Source: Sinomonas cellulolyticus (GTDB lineage: Bacteria > Actinomycetota > Actinomycetes > Actinomycetales > Micrococcaceae). Taken from it: a stretch of 64,000 nucleotides of DNA. The stretch is taken from assembly GCF_014656475.1 (NCBI RefSeq), contig NZ_BNCM01000001.1:428985-492984 (forward strand). The letters are read 5' to 3'. Below the pieces are notes generated by a model that was given only the letters and a program-made list of their open reading frames with translations, made no database searches and had not been told where the DNA came from. This document shows, piece after piece, positions 36,061 to 44,748 of the stretch. Every line of letters starts with the position of its first letter. Position 1 is the stretch's first letter. The position numbers and the translations under genes are program-made.

Positions 36061-39000
36061 CTACTCCGCTCCGACGACCAGGAGCAGGTCTCCGCCCTGG
36101 ACCTGGGAGACGTCGCCGACGACGATCCGCGCGACCTTGCCGGCCACCGGCGTGGTGATCGCTGCCTCCATCTTCATGGCCTCGATCGTGGCGACCGAAT
36201 CGCCGGCCTGGACCTGGTCCCCTTCCCTGACCGTGACCGTGACGGCGCCCGCGAACGGTGCCGCGACGTGGCCGGGGTTGGTCGCGTCGGCCTTCTCCGC
36301 CTGCTTGACGTTGCTCTGCACCGAGCGGTCGCGCACGGCCACCGGGCGGGACTGGCCGTTGAGTGTCGCGATGACCGTCCGCATCCCCTTCTCATCGGGC
36401 TCGGAGATCGCCTCGAGCTGCGCGATGAGACGAACACCCTTCTCGAGCTCGATGATGTGCTCCTGGCCGAGCTGCAGGCCGTAGAGGTAGTCCCGGGTGT
36501 CGAGGACGGCGAGGTTGCCGTACGTGTCCCGATTGGACTGGTACTCCTTGGTCGGCGCGGGGAAGAGGAGCCGGTTGAGGGTGGCACGCCGAGTGGCGGA
36601 GTCGCCCTGCAGCGCCTCGGAATCCTCGGGCGAGAGGGTTTCCTCGCGCACCTTCACCGTGCGGCCCTGGAGGGCCTTCGTGCGGAAGGGCTCCGGCCAG
36701 CCACCGGGCGGGTCACCGAGCTCGCCGCCGAGGAAGCCGATCACGGATTCCGGGATGTCGAATTTCTGCGGGTTCTCGCGGAACTCCTCCGGGTCGGCCC
36801 CAAGGCCCACGAGGTGCAGGGCAAGGTCGCCCACCACCTTGGACGACGGGGTGACCTTGACGAGCCGGCCGAGGATGCGGTCGGCTGCAGCGTACATGTC
36901 CTCGATGGCCTCGAACCGCTCGCCCAGGCCGAGGGCAATGGCCTGCTGGCGGAGGTTGGAGAGCTGGCCGCCGGGGATCTCGTGCTGGTACACACGGCCT
37001 GTCGGACCCGGGAGACCCGACTCGAACGGCGCGTAGACACGCCGCACAGCTTCCCAGTAGGGCTCGAGCGCGCTGACGTTCTTCAGCGAGATGCCCGTGT
37101 CGCGCGGGGTGTGCGCCAGAGCCGCCACGAGCGCCGAGGCCGAGACCTGGCTGGTCGTGCCGGCGAGTGCCGCCGAGGCGACGTCGACGGCGTCGACCCC
37201 CGCTTCAACCGCCGCGAGCAGCGTCGCGAGCTGTCCACCCACCGTGTCATGCGTGTGGAGGTGGACCGGGAGGTCAAAGCGCTCGCGCAGGGCCGAGACG
37301 AGCTTGGCCGCCGCCGCGGGCCGGAGCAGGCCGGCCATGTCCTTGATCGCGAGGATGTGGGCGCCGGCGTCCACGATCTTCTGGGCGAGGTCCATGTAGT
37401 AGTCGAGGGTGTAGAGGTCCTCGGCAGGGTCGAGGAGGTCCCCGGTGTAGCACAGGGCCACCTCGGCCACGGCGGTCCCCGTCTCGCGGACGGCCTTGAT
37501 GGCCGGGGCCATCTGGCTCACGTCGTTGAGCGCGTCGAAGATCCGGAAGATGTCGATGCCGGTCTCCGCAGCCTCCTTGACGAAGGCGACAGTGACCTCT
37601 TCCGGGTACGGGGTGTAGCCCACCGTGTTGCGGCCTCGCAGGAGCATCTGGATGCAGATGTTCGGGATGGCCTTGCGGAGCGCCGCAAGGCGCTGCCACG
37701 GATCTTCGCCGAGGAAGCGCAGCGCGACGTCGTACGTCGCACCGCCCCAGGCCTCGACCGAGAGCAGCTCGGGGGTGAGGACGGAGACAGCAGGGCCGGC
37801 GGCGACGAGGTCACGCGTGCGGACACGGGTGGCGAGCAGGGACTGGTGCGCATCGCGGAACGTCGTGTCCGTGACGGCGACGGCGTTCTGCTCGCGGAGT
37901 GCCTTGGCGAAGCCCTCCGGGCCAAGCTCGAGGAGCCGCTGGCGGGAGCCGGCAGGCGCATCATCGAGGCTGACCTTGGGCAGCTTCGAGCGGGGATCTG
38001 CGTGCACCGTCAGCTCGCCGTTGGGCTTGTTCACGGTGACATCGGCAAGCCACGTCAGGAGCTTGGTGCCGCGGTCGGCCGAGCTGCGCGCCCTGAGCAG
38101 CTCCGGACGCTCGTCGATGAACGAGGTCGCGACGTTGCCGGCCACGAAGTCCTGGTCGTCCAGCACCGCCTGGAGGAACGGGATGTTCGTGGAGACACCA
38201 CGGATGCGGAACTCGGCGAGGGCACGGCGCGCACGCTTGACGGCCGTCGCGTAGTCGCGGCCGCGGCACGTGAGCTTGACCAGCATCGAGTCGAAGTGCG
38301 GGCTGATCTCGGCGCCCTGGTAGATGGTGCCGCCGTCGAGGCGCACGCCGGCGCCGCCGGCCGAGCGGTAGCCCGTGATCTTGCCGACGTCGGGGCGGAA
38401 CCCGTTCGCCGGGTCCTCGGTGGTGATGCGGCACTGCAGGGCTGCGCCCTTGAGGTGGATGCGGTCCTGCGTGAGGCCGAGGTCCTCGAGGGTCTCCCCC
38501 GAGGCGATCCGCAGCTGGGCCTGGACGAGGTCGACGTCGGTGACCTCCTCGGTGACCGTGTGCTCGACCTGGATGCGGGGGTTCATCTCGATGAACACGT
38601 GCTGGCCAGCACGCTCGCCCACGGTGTCCACGAGGAATTCGACGGTCCCGGCGTTGACGTAGCCGAGCGCCTTGGCGAACTTGATCGCGTCCGCGTAGAG
38701 CGCCTGGCGGATGTTCTCGTCGAGCTGGGGGGCCGGCGCGATCTCGATGACCTTCTGGTGGCGGCGCTGGAGCGAGCAGTCGCGCTCGAACAGGTGCACC
38801 ACGTTGCCCTCGGCATCGGCGAGGACCTGGACCTCGATGTGCCGGGGACGGAGGACGGCCTGCTCGAGGAACACGGTCGGGTCCCCGAACGCGGCGTCGG
38901 CCTCGCGCATGGCCGCGTTGAGCGACTCGGGGAGCCCCTCGCGCGTGTCGACGCGGCGCATGCCGCGGCCGCCGCCGCCGGCAACGGCCTTGACGAAGAT

Positions 39001-39462
39001 GGGGAAGCCGATTTCGTCTGCAGCGGCAATGAGCTCGTCCGCATCGGCGCTGGGCGCCGACGACTTCAGGACGGGGATGCCGGCCTTGCGGGCGGCCTCG
39101 AGCGCGTGGACCTTGTGTCCCGCGAGCTCGAGGACATCGGCGGGCGGCCCGACGAACGTGATGCCCGCGGCCGCCGCCGCGCGAGCGAGTTCGGGGTTCT
39201 CGGAGAGGAACCCGTACCCGGGATAGATCGCATCCGCGCCGGCCTCCTTGGCCACGCGGACAATCTCCTCCACGTCCAGGTAGGCACGGACGGGGTGGCC
39301 TTCCTCGCCGATGAGGTAGGCCTCGTCCGCCTTCTGGCGGTGGATGGAGTTGCGGTCTTCGTGCGGGAACACCGCAACCGTCTTGGCACCGAGCTCGTAG
39401 CCCGCTCGGAACGCGCGGATGGCGATTTCACCGCGGTTCGCTACCAGAATCTTGGAGAACAT
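36061..39462 (-). CDS. pyc: Pyruvate carboxylase
   Basis: A biotin enzyme of 1133 residues that makes oxaloacetate from pyruvate, bicarbonate and ATP, the main anaplerotic step. Domains in order: biotin carboxylase (FSKILVANRGEIAIRAFRAG, GGGGRGMRRV, RDCSLQRRHQKVIE; about 1-455), carboxyltransferase barrel (DTTFRDAHQSLLATR near 550, then LHTHDT), the PYC/OADA region, and a biotin carrier domain with EAMKMEAA (biotinyl-Lys about K1097). Length is typical of single-chain actinobacterial enzymes. AGGAG lies before the ATG. The reverse strand carries a very long open frame, which is a GC artefact. Confidence 0.98.
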   Translation of the reverse strand: MFSKILVANRGEIAIRAFRAGYELGAKTVAVFPHEDRNSIHRQKADEAYLIGEEGHPVRAYLDVEEIVRVAKEAGADAIYPGYGFLSENPELARAAAAAGITFVGPPADVLELAGHKVHALEAARKAGIPVLKSSAPSADADELIAAADEIGFPIFVKAVAGGGGRGMRRVDTREGLPESLNAAMREADAAFGDPTVFLEQAVLRPRHIEVQVLADAEGNVVHLFERDCSLQRRHQKVIEIAPAPQLDENIRQALYADAIKFAKALGYVNAGTVEFLVDTVGERAGQHVFIEMNPRIQVEHTVTEEVTDVDLVQAQLRIASGETLEDLGLTQDRIHLKGAALQCRITTEDPANGFRPDVGKITGYRSAGGAGVRLDGGTIYQGAEISPHFDSMLVKLTCRGRDYATAVKRARRALAEFRIRGVSTNIPFLQAVLDDQDFVAGNVATSFIDERPELLRARSSADRGTKLLTWLADVTVNKPNGELTVHADPRSKLPKVSLDDAPAGSRQRLLELGPEGFAKALREQNAVAVTDTTFRDAHQSLLATRVRTRDLVAAGPAVSVLTPELLSVEAWGGATYDVALRFLGEDPWQRLAALRKAIPNICIQMLLRGRNTVGYTPYPEEVTVAFVKEAAETGIDIFRIFDALNDVSQMAPAIKAVRETGTAVAEVALCYTGDLLDPAEDLYTLDYYMDLAQKIVDAGAHILAIKDMAGLLRPAAAAKLVSALRERFDLPVHLHTHDTVGGQLATLLAAVEAGVDAVDVASAALAGTTSQVSASALVAALAHTPRDTGISLKNVSALEPYWEAVRRVYAPFESGLPGPTGRVYQHEIPGGQLSNLRQQAIALGLGERFEAIEDMYAAADRILGRLVKVTPSSKVVGDLALHLVGLGADPEEFRENPQKFDIPESVIGFLGGELGDPPGGWPEPFRTKALQGRTVKVREETLSPEDSEALQGDSATRRATLNRLLFPAPTKEYQSNRDTYGNLAVLDTRDYLYGLQLGQEHIIELEKGVRLIAQLEAISEPDEKGMRTVIATLNGQSRPVAVRDRSVQSNVKQAEKADATNPGHVAAPFAGAVTVTVREGDQVQAGDSVATIEAMKMEAAITTPVAGKVARIVVGDVSQVQGGDLLLVVGAE

Positions 39463-39491
39463 GGGACTCCTGTTGTCGCAACGCAGGACTG

Positions 39492-39508
39492 ACTAGGTGG
39501 TGCCTAGT
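39492..39508. promoter_or_regulatory. Short inverted repeat in the pyc leader
   Basis: ACTAGG (39492-39497) and CCTAGT (39503-39508) flank a 5-nt centre, 30 bp before the pyc start, in the 241-bp region shared with the divergent parA-like gene. It could be a repressor site; the arms are short and the call is weak. Confidence 0.35.
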
Positions 39509-39703
39509 GTCTATTCCAAAAAAGTAGCAGGACAACCGAACGTGTCTTGAATCACGGATGTAATGTCTCGCTTTCTGGACAGAGGCCACCGCGCCCATGC
39601 GGCCGCTGGAGGCAGAACGGCCGGCGGGGCAGCGAGTCGTGGCGCGGCCCCGGTCCCGGACGCCGTCCTACTAGGATGGAACGCGTCGGCCAGCGGATAG
39701 ATA

Positions 39704-40540
39704 GTGGATTCTCAAGTGCAAGTAGTCAGCATCAGCAGCCTGAAGGGCGGAGTCGGGAAGACATCTGTCACCACGGGGCTCGCCTCAGCGGCCCTCGCAG
39801 CCGGAATTCCCACGCTCGTCGTGGACCTCGACCCCCACGCTGATGCCTCCACCGCCCTCGGCGTGGTTCCCGACCGCCAGCTCGAAGTGGGCCGCATGCT
39901 CAAGGCCCCGAAGCGGGTCTTCCTCGAGGACAATGTTGTTCCGAGCGCCTGGGTCCGCCGCGCGGCGGCACTGAACGGGCAGCAGAACCGCATCCTCGAT
40001 GTGGCCTACGGCGGCTCGCTCAGCGGGGTCTACGATCGGCCCGATCTCGGACGCCGCGACCTCCGCCGGCTGGGAATCGTCCTCGATGGGCTCGAGGGGT
40101 ATGGCCTCGTGCTCATCGACTGCCCGCCCTCGCTCAATGGCCTGACGCGCATGGCATGGGCCGCGAGCCATCGCGTGCTCCTCGTGGCCGAGCCCGGCCT
40201 GTTCTCGGTCGCGGGCACCGAGCGCACTCTCCGAGCGATCCAGCTCTTCAAGCAGGAGTACGCGCCCAAGCTCTCCCCCGCAGGCATCGTCGCGAACAGG
40301 GTGCGGCCCTCCTCGACGGAACATGGCTACCGGCTCGATGAGATGCGGCAGATGTTCGGACCGCTCCTGCTCGACCCGCACATCCCTGAGGTTGCCAACT
40401 GGCAGCAGATCCAAGGCGCGGCACATGCAGTCCACCACTGGCCCGGCGAGGCAGCCCGCGGCACCTCCGCGCTCTATGACGAACTCCTCGGCGCGGTCCT
40501 GAAGCAGAGCCGGGATTTCCGTCCGCGCGTCGCGCGGTAG
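39704..40540 (+). CDS. ParA-family ATPase
   Basis: A 278-residue ParA/Soj-like ATPase. It has the deviant Walker A SSLKGGVGKTSVTTGL (about 11-26), the Walker A' region VVDLDPHADASTALG and the Walker B VLIDCPPSLNGLTRMA. No ParB gene or parS site is adjacent, so it is not the chromosome-segregation ParA (normally near the origin); an orphan ParA in cargo or pole positioning is more likely. The start may be GTG 39704 or GTG 39716. It is divergent from pyc and ends at a strong terminator. Confidence 0.88.
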   Translation: MDSQVQVVSISSLKGGVGKTSVTTGLASAALAAGIPTLVVDLDPHADASTALGVVPDRQLEVGRMLKAPKRVFLEDNVVPSAWVRRAAALNGQQNRILDVAYGGSLSGVYDRPDLGRRDLRRLGIVLDGLEGYGLVLIDCPPSLNGLTRMAWAASHRVLLVAEPGLFSVAGTERTLRAIQLFKQEYAPKLSPAGIVANRVRPSSTEHGYRLDEMRQMFGPLLLDPHIPEVANWQQIQGAAHAVHHWPGEAARGTSALYDELLGAVLKQSRDFRPRVAR

Positions 40541-40572
40541 CGTCGCACGGTACGCATCCGCACTTTGCCTGT

Positions 40573-40628
40573 ACGCACGACGACGAGGGGCCGCCTCGTT
40601 CGGAAGGCGACCCCTCGTCGTCGTGCGT
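40573..40628. terminator. Bidirectional terminator between the parA-like and merR genes
   Basis: A 23-bp stem (40573-40595 with 40606-40628; one G-T pair) and a 10-nt loop lie between the two convergent stops, 32 bp after the parA-like gene and 30 bp after the merR gene. GACGACGAGGGG forms the core. Confidence 0.8.
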
Positions 40629-40658
40629 CCTCAGGGACGCGGAAGCCGGACGGTCCGC

Positions 40659-41252
40659 TCAGCCCGTCTTGCGCGCAGCGCGGCGCTTGCTCAGCTCATC
40701 ACCGGGAAACGTCTGGTCTGGGGCGTGCTCACTGGGAAGTTCCGCAAGGCTCCCCTCGACCTCGCGCCACACCCGGCCGACGGCGATGCCGAAGACGCCC
40801 TGGCCGCCTTGGACGAGATCGATGACCTCGTCCGCGGAGGTGCACTCGTAGACGGATGCACCGTCGCTCATGAGCGTGATCTGGGCGAGGTCCTCGACGC
40901 CGCGCTCACGGAGGTGGCCCACGGCGGTGCGGATCTGCTGGAGGGAGACACCCGTGTCCAGGAGACGCTTGACGACCTTGAGCACGAGGATGTCCCGGAA
41001 CCCGTAGAGCCGCTGCGATCCGCTGCCGGCTGCTGAACGGACGGTCGGCTCGACGAGCCCGGTACGGGCCCAGTAGTCGAGCTGGCGATAGGTGATGCCG
41101 GCAGCCTTGCAGGCTGTGGGCCCGCGGTAGCCGGCTTCCTCGTCCAGGGTGGGCAGGTCGTCGTCGAAGAGGAGGCCTTGGGTGCCCGACGGCACCTCAG
41201 CGCTCTCGCCGGACAGCCGGCGAAGATCTCCAGGCTCTCGCTTGGGATTCAC
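40659..41252 (-). CDS. MerR-family transcriptional regulator (Rv1830 type)
   Basis: A 197-residue MerR-like regulator. The DNA-binding domain is unusual in lying after a 50-residue leader: TACKAAGITYRQLDYWARTGLVEPTVR, then SQRLYGFRDILVLKVVKRLLDTGVSLQQIRTAVGHLRERG. No metal-binding cysteines follow, so it is not a metal sensor. The GTG at 41252 is chosen for its strong AAGGAGG site. It lies in the conserved actinobacterial order gcvH-garA-ftsR-DUF151-merR, where it corresponds to Rv1830. Confidence 0.9.
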   Translation of the reverse strand: MNPKREPGDLRRLSGESAEVPSGTQGLLFDDDLPTLDEEAGYRGPTACKAAGITYRQLDYWARTGLVEPTVRSAAGSGSQRLYGFRDILVLKVVKRLLDTGVSLQQIRTAVGHLRERGVEDLAQITLMSDGASVYECTSADEVIDLVQGGQGVFGIAVGRVWREVEGSLAELPSEHAPDQTFPGDELSKRRAARKTG

Positions 41253-41411
41253 TAAACCCTCCTTCACGCTCCCTTGGCGAACTGCGTCCTCCGGAAGGGG
41301 CACTGGAAGCGCAGGCCTGTAATTACAGTCGCACGCACTCTTCAGTGTGGCCGCTGGCTCTCGGGGAAGCAATGGGAGCTTGTTCACTACCGACGTTAGA
41401 ACCGTCGGAGA

Positions 41412-41439
41412 GGGAAATCAAAGACCCCGCCTAAGGCGG
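41412..41439 (-). terminator. Terminator after the DUF151 gene
   Basis: On the minus strand CCGCC-TTA-GGCGG (41427-41439) is followed by GGTCTTTGATTT, a short T-rich tract. It lies 48 bp past the DUF151 stop and before the next leftward gene, merR. Confidence 0.5.
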
Positions 41440-41487
41440 CCGGGGCGTGTCGTGGAGGCCCCGCGGCGGTCATCCCCGGGAGGCCCG

Positions 41488-41988
41488 CTACTCGTCGAAG
41501 TCCTCGGGCTCCACATCGGCGAGGAACTCCCGGAAACGCCGCATCTCGCTTTCCTCCTCGGCGCTGTCGGTGGCCTCCTCGCCTCCCTCTGCGCCGTCAG
41601 CGAGCTGCACGCCGGCCTCCTCCAGGACAGCGTCAGCGCACCAGATCCGGCAGTTCACCCTCAACGCGACCGCGAGCGCATCCGAGGCCCTGGACTCCAC
41701 CGTGGTGCCGTCGTCGAAGCCGAGCTGCGCATAGAAGACGCTGTCCTCGACCGCGACAATCGTGGCACTGACCACCTGCCGGCCGAGCGCGTGCACGACG
41801 GAGACCAGCAGGTCATGGGTGAGCGGCCGTGGCGGGACGACGTGCTGCTGGGCGAGTGCGATCGCGCTCGCCTCTGCCGTTCCGATCCAGATCGGCAGAT
41901 GCCGCTCCCCGTGCGCTTCCTTGAGCAGCACGAGCGGCTGGTTTGAGGGCAGCTCGATGCGCACGCCCACGACTTCTACCTCGATCAT
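41488..41988 (-). CDS. Bifunctional nuclease family protein (DUF151)
   Basis: A 166-residue protein with the DUF151 (BFN/DNase-like) fold: MIEVEVVGVRIELPSNQP, LPIWIGTAEASAIALA, RPLTHDLL and the SRASDALAVALRVNCRIW block. Plant members have nuclease activity; the bacterial role is unknown. An acidic Glu/Asp-rich tail of about 35 residues ends the protein. Its ATG shares bases with the stop of ftsR (TGATG), so the two are probably translated together. Confidence 0.92.
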   Translation of the reverse strand: MIEVEVVGVRIELPSNQPLVLLKEAHGERHLPIWIGTAEASAIALAQQHVVPPRPLTHDLLVSVVHALGRQVVSATIVAVEDSVFYAQLGFDDGTTVESRASDALAVALRVNCRIWCADAVLEEAGVQLADGAEGGEEATDSAEEESEMRRFREFLADVEPEDFDE

Positions 41989-42713
41989 CAGCCATCCATC
42001 CTCGAGATCATGCCGTGGACTAGCGCACGGTGAAGGGTCATGAACGCCTCGCTGAGCTCGCGGGCCTCCTCCGCTGCGCGCGCCCGGGAGGCAGAGTCGG
42101 GGCGGGAGGCGCTGGGCGCCACCGCCCGCTCGATGAGGCCCATCTCCCGCTCCGCGGCGGTCTGGAAGGGACGCAGGTGACGGGGTTCGATGCCGTGTGC
42201 CACAAGCGCCGCGCAGGAACGGGCCACCGTGAGAGCATGCTCGTCGAACCGTCCGTCCTCCGCCGTGATGAGGCCGAAGCTGAGCATCGCCTCGACGAGC
42301 CGGGCGCTCGCGCCGGACTCGGCGCGGAGCTGCGTCTCGGTCAGCCTCCGGGGACGCGACGCGGCGAGCTGCGCGCCGAGCTCATCGGACACGGGCCGCG
42401 GCGCGATGCTCAGGCCGCCGGGGAGGCTCTCGGGGCGCTCACCGCGGTCAATGGCGTCCAGGTAGTCCTTGATCACCTTCAGGGGCAGGTACTGGTCACG
42501 CTGGAGGGCAAGCACGAACCGCAGTCGGTCCACATCGTGATCGGCGTACTGCCGATAGCCGGACGGAGTGCGGTGCGGGGAGATGAGGCCCTTGTCCTCG
42601 AGGAAGCGGATCTTGGAGGCCGTCATGGACGGGAAGTCCTCGGCCAGGGTGGCCAGGACTTCGCCGATGTTGAGGGCTGCGGATCGCCTTCGCTCGGGCT
42701 GGACAGCTGCCAT
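41988..42713 (-). CDS. ftsR: MerR-family regulator FtsR (Rv1828 type)
   Basis: A 241-residue MerR-like regulator with LNIGEVLATLAEDFPSMTASKIRFLEDKGLISPHRTPSGYRQYA as the winged helix, followed by a divergent C-terminal domain found in the Rv1828 family. In Corynebacterium glutamicum the homologue FtsR activates ftsZ; the ftsZ leader here has a palindrome that could be a target, but that link is only inferred. The ATG at 42713 starts where homology begins; the frame is open further upstream but would run into garA. It lies 13 bp after garA. Confidence 0.9.
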   Translation of the reverse strand: MAAVQPERRRSAALNIGEVLATLAEDFPSMTASKIRFLEDKGLISPHRTPSGYRQYADHDVDRLRFVLALQRDQYLPLKVIKDYLDAIDRGERPESLPGGLSIAPRPVSDELGAQLAASRPRRLTETQLRAESGASARLVEAMLSFGLITAEDGRFDEHALTVARSCAALVAHGIEPRHLRPFQTAAEREMGLIERAVAPSASRPDSASRARAAEEARELSEAFMTLHRALVHGMISRMDG

Positions 42714-42726
42714 GAATCCCCGCCCG

Positions 42727-43212
42727 TCAGGCGGTGGGCCGCACCGGGTCCTGAGCTGGGCTCGCGTAGAACGTGAGGCGGAATTTCCCGATCTGCACTT
42801 CCGAGCCGTTGCGGAGGGCAACGTGGTCCACCCGGTCGTGGTTCACGTAGGTGCCGTTGAGGCTGCCCGCATCGACGACCTCGAAGCCCTTGCCAGCCCG
42901 CCGGAACTCCGCGTGCCGACGCGACACAGTCACGTCGTCGAGGAAGATGTCCGCGTTCGGATGGCGCCCCGCGGTGGTGACCTCCGAGTCGAGGAGGAAC
43001 CGTGCGCCGGCGTTCGGGCCCGCGTGGGCGATGAGCAGGGCGGAGCCGTACGGGAGCGCGGCGACGGCAGACGCCTCTTCCGCGCTCAGCTGCGGCGCCC
43101 TCCCCGTCTCGGACTGGATCGGCGGCATCTGGATCGACGTCGTCTCCGACGCCGATTCCTGACGCTGCGTGACCTCGTCGGCGCCGAGGTTTCGGCGCTC
43201 GTCGCTCACCAT
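42727..43212 (-). CDS. garA: FHA-domain regulator GarA/OdhI
   Basis: A 161-residue FHA protein that controls 2-oxoglutarate dehydrogenase and glutamate metabolism. The N-terminal tail has SETTSIQMPP with the ETTS motif, whose Thr residues are phosphorylated by PknB/PknG-type kinases in mycobacteria and corynebacteria. The FHA domain shows TTAGRHPNADIFLDD, VSRRHAEFRR and GSLNGTYVNHDRV. Phosphorylation makes the tail bind its own FHA domain and turns off inhibition. It lies 49 bp after gcvH, the usual neighbour. Confidence 0.95.
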   Translation of the reverse strand: MVSDERRNLGADEVTQRQESASETTSIQMPPIQSETGRAPQLSAEEASAVAALPYGSALLIAHAGPNAGARFLLDSEVTTAGRHPNADIFLDDVTVSRRHAEFRRAGKGFEVVDAGSLNGTYVNHDRVDHVALRNGSEVQIGKFRLTFYASPAQDPVRPTA

Positions 43213-43261
43213 CGGTTCCTCCTGGAAGTGTCCCGCTGCTGTGGGTTGCGGATTCAGGCTT

Positions 43262-43648
43262 CTACCCTACCTGCTGCTCGTACTGTGCCGCACTGAGCAG
43301 GTTGTCGGTCTCTGCCTCGTCGGCGAGCTGGACCTCGAAGAGCCAGCCCTCGCCGTAGGGGTCGGAGTTGACGAGGGCGGGATCGGCGTCGAGCGCCTCA
43401 TTGCGGCCCACGACCTTACCGGTCACTGGAGCGTAGATGTCGCTCACGCTCTTGGTGGACTCGACCTCGCCCACGACACCGTTCGCGCTCACCTCGGTGC
43501 CGACCTCAGGCATCTGCACGTAGACCACATCGCCGAGCGCGTCCTGGGCGAAGTCGGTGATGCCGATGCGCACCACGCCATCGCCCGGCTCCATCGAGAT
43601 CCACTCGTGCTCGGCGGTGTAGGACAGCTCCGCGGGGACGTTGCTCAT
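43262..43648 (-). CDS. gcvH: Glycine cleavage system H protein
   Basis: A 128-residue lipoyl carrier that shuttles the aminomethyl group between the P, T and L proteins of the glycine cleavage system. Evidence is YTAEHEWISMEPGDG, GITDFAQDALGDVV, and GEVESTKSVSD with the lipoyl-lysine at about K66, then YAPVTGKVVG and the C-terminal GEGWLFEV. The ATG at 43648 is the family start. No gcvP or gcvT is next to it. A TATACT -10 element lies 71 bp upstream. Confidence 0.97.
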   Translation of the reverse strand: MSNVPAELSYTAEHEWISMEPGDGVVRIGITDFAQDALGDVVYVQMPEVGTEVSANGVVGEVESTKSVSDIYAPVTGKVVGRNEALDADPALVNSDPYGEGWLFEVQLADEAETDNLLSAAQYEQQVG

Positions 43649-43718
43649 GGGGCTCGCCTTTCGTGGTCTGCCGGGCCGGAACTGCTGACGGCCCGTGATC
43701 GGTGCGGTGTCGGTGAAA

Positions 43719-43724
43719 GTATAG
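43719..43724 (-). promoter_or_regulatory. Likely -10 element of gcvH-garA operon
   Basis: TATACT on the minus strand, near consensus and 71 bp before the gcvH start, in the 166-bp region divergent from the glycosylase gene. No clear -35 hexamer was seen at the right distance. Confidence 0.4.
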
Positions 43725-43814
43725 GCACAGAGTTTCGGGCTCTCCGGCGACGGTATTCGGGCGAGTTCTGACAGGATGGGTCGGGAGGAGACCAAACACG
43801 TCAGGAGGCGTGCC

Positions 43815-44723
43815 ATGCCGGAACTCCCCGAAGTGAGTGCCCTGGCGGCGTACCTCGATGAGCGCCTGGCGGGCGCCACGATCGAGCGCGTCCAGATCGG
43901 TGCCGTGCACGCCCTCAAGACCGCCGATCCCCCGTACACGTCTCTCGTGGGCCGGCGTGTCGACTCCGTGGGACGGCGCGGCAAGTTCCTCGTGATGGTG
44001 ACCGTTCCGGGCGACGGCGCAGCGGGTGGCGGGACGGACGACGGCGGCCGGGTCGCCGTCGTCGTGCATCTAGCGCTCGGCGGGTGGGTGCGCATGCTCG
44101 ACGCGCTGCCCGGAGCCAAGATACCCCGCGGCAAGGGGTACGTCGCAGCGCGGCTGGGGTTCGTGCGGGACGGGGTCGAGAGCGGGCTCGAGTTCACCGA
44201 GTCGGGGACGTTCAAGAAGCTCGCCCTGTACATTGTGCGGCGGCTCGAGGAGGTGCCCGGCATCACGGATCTCGGGCCCGAGCCGCTCGAGGACGACTTC
44301 ACGCTCGAGGCCTTCCGGAAGGTGCTCGGCCACAAGAAGCAGATCAAGGGCCTGCTGCGGGACCAGAAGCTCATCGCCGGGATCGGCAACGCCTACAGCG
44401 ACGAGATCCTGCACGCGGCCAAGATCTCCCCGTTCGCGATCGCCTCGACGTTCGACGACGAGACCTCCGAGCGGTTGTACGGCGCGCTGCGGTCCGTACT
44501 GGCCACAGCGCAGCAGGACGCCCTGGGCCACGGGCCGGAGGACCTCAAGGATGAGAAGCGGCGGACGATGCGCGTGCACCGCCGCGCCGGGGAGCCGTGT
44601 CCGGTCTGCGGCGATACGATCCTCGAAGTCTCCTTCGCGGACAGCGCGCTGCAGTACTGCCCCACGTGCCAGACCGGCGGGAAGCCGCTGGCGGACCGGC
44701 GTACCTCGAAGTTCCTCAAGTAG
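43815..44723 (+). CDS. Fpg/Nei-family DNA glycosylase
   Basis: A base-excision repair glycosylase/AP lyase of 302 residues. It starts with MPELPEVSALA, where the Pro after Met is the catalytic amine. GRRGKFLV carries the conserved Lys, and LIAGIGNAYSDEILHAAKISPF is the helix-two-turn-helix. The C-terminal zinc finger is CPVC...CPTCQ. The ATG at 43815 follows AGGAGG by 7 nt. The split between Fpg (8-oxoG) and Nei (oxidised pyrimidines) cannot be made safely. Confidence 0.94.
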   Translation: MPELPEVSALAAYLDERLAGATIERVQIGAVHALKTADPPYTSLVGRRVDSVGRRGKFLVMVTVPGDGAAGGGTDDGGRVAVVVHLALGGWVRMLDALPGAKIPRGKGYVAARLGFVRDGVESGLEFTESGTFKKLALYIVRRLEEVPGITDLGPEPLEDDFTLEAFRKVLGHKKQIKGLLRDQKLIAGIGNAYSDEILHAAKISPFAIASTFDDETSERLYGALRSVLATAQQDALGHGPEDLKDEKRRTMRVHRRAGEPCPVCGDTILEVSFADSALQYCPTCQTGGKPLADRRTSKFLK

Positions 44724-44748
44724 CGGGCGCTGCAGCGGCGCGCCGCTA

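Noticed and set aside
35647..39492. A 1281-codon open frame on the plus strand opposite pyc
   Set aside because: It mirrors the codon pattern of pyc, has no recognisable motif and is rich in Arg/Gly/Asp as expected for antisense frames in high-GC DNA.
43649..43814. Glycine riboswitch before gcvH
   Set aside because: The leader is short, and no tandem aptamer-like structure or conserved core could be seen.
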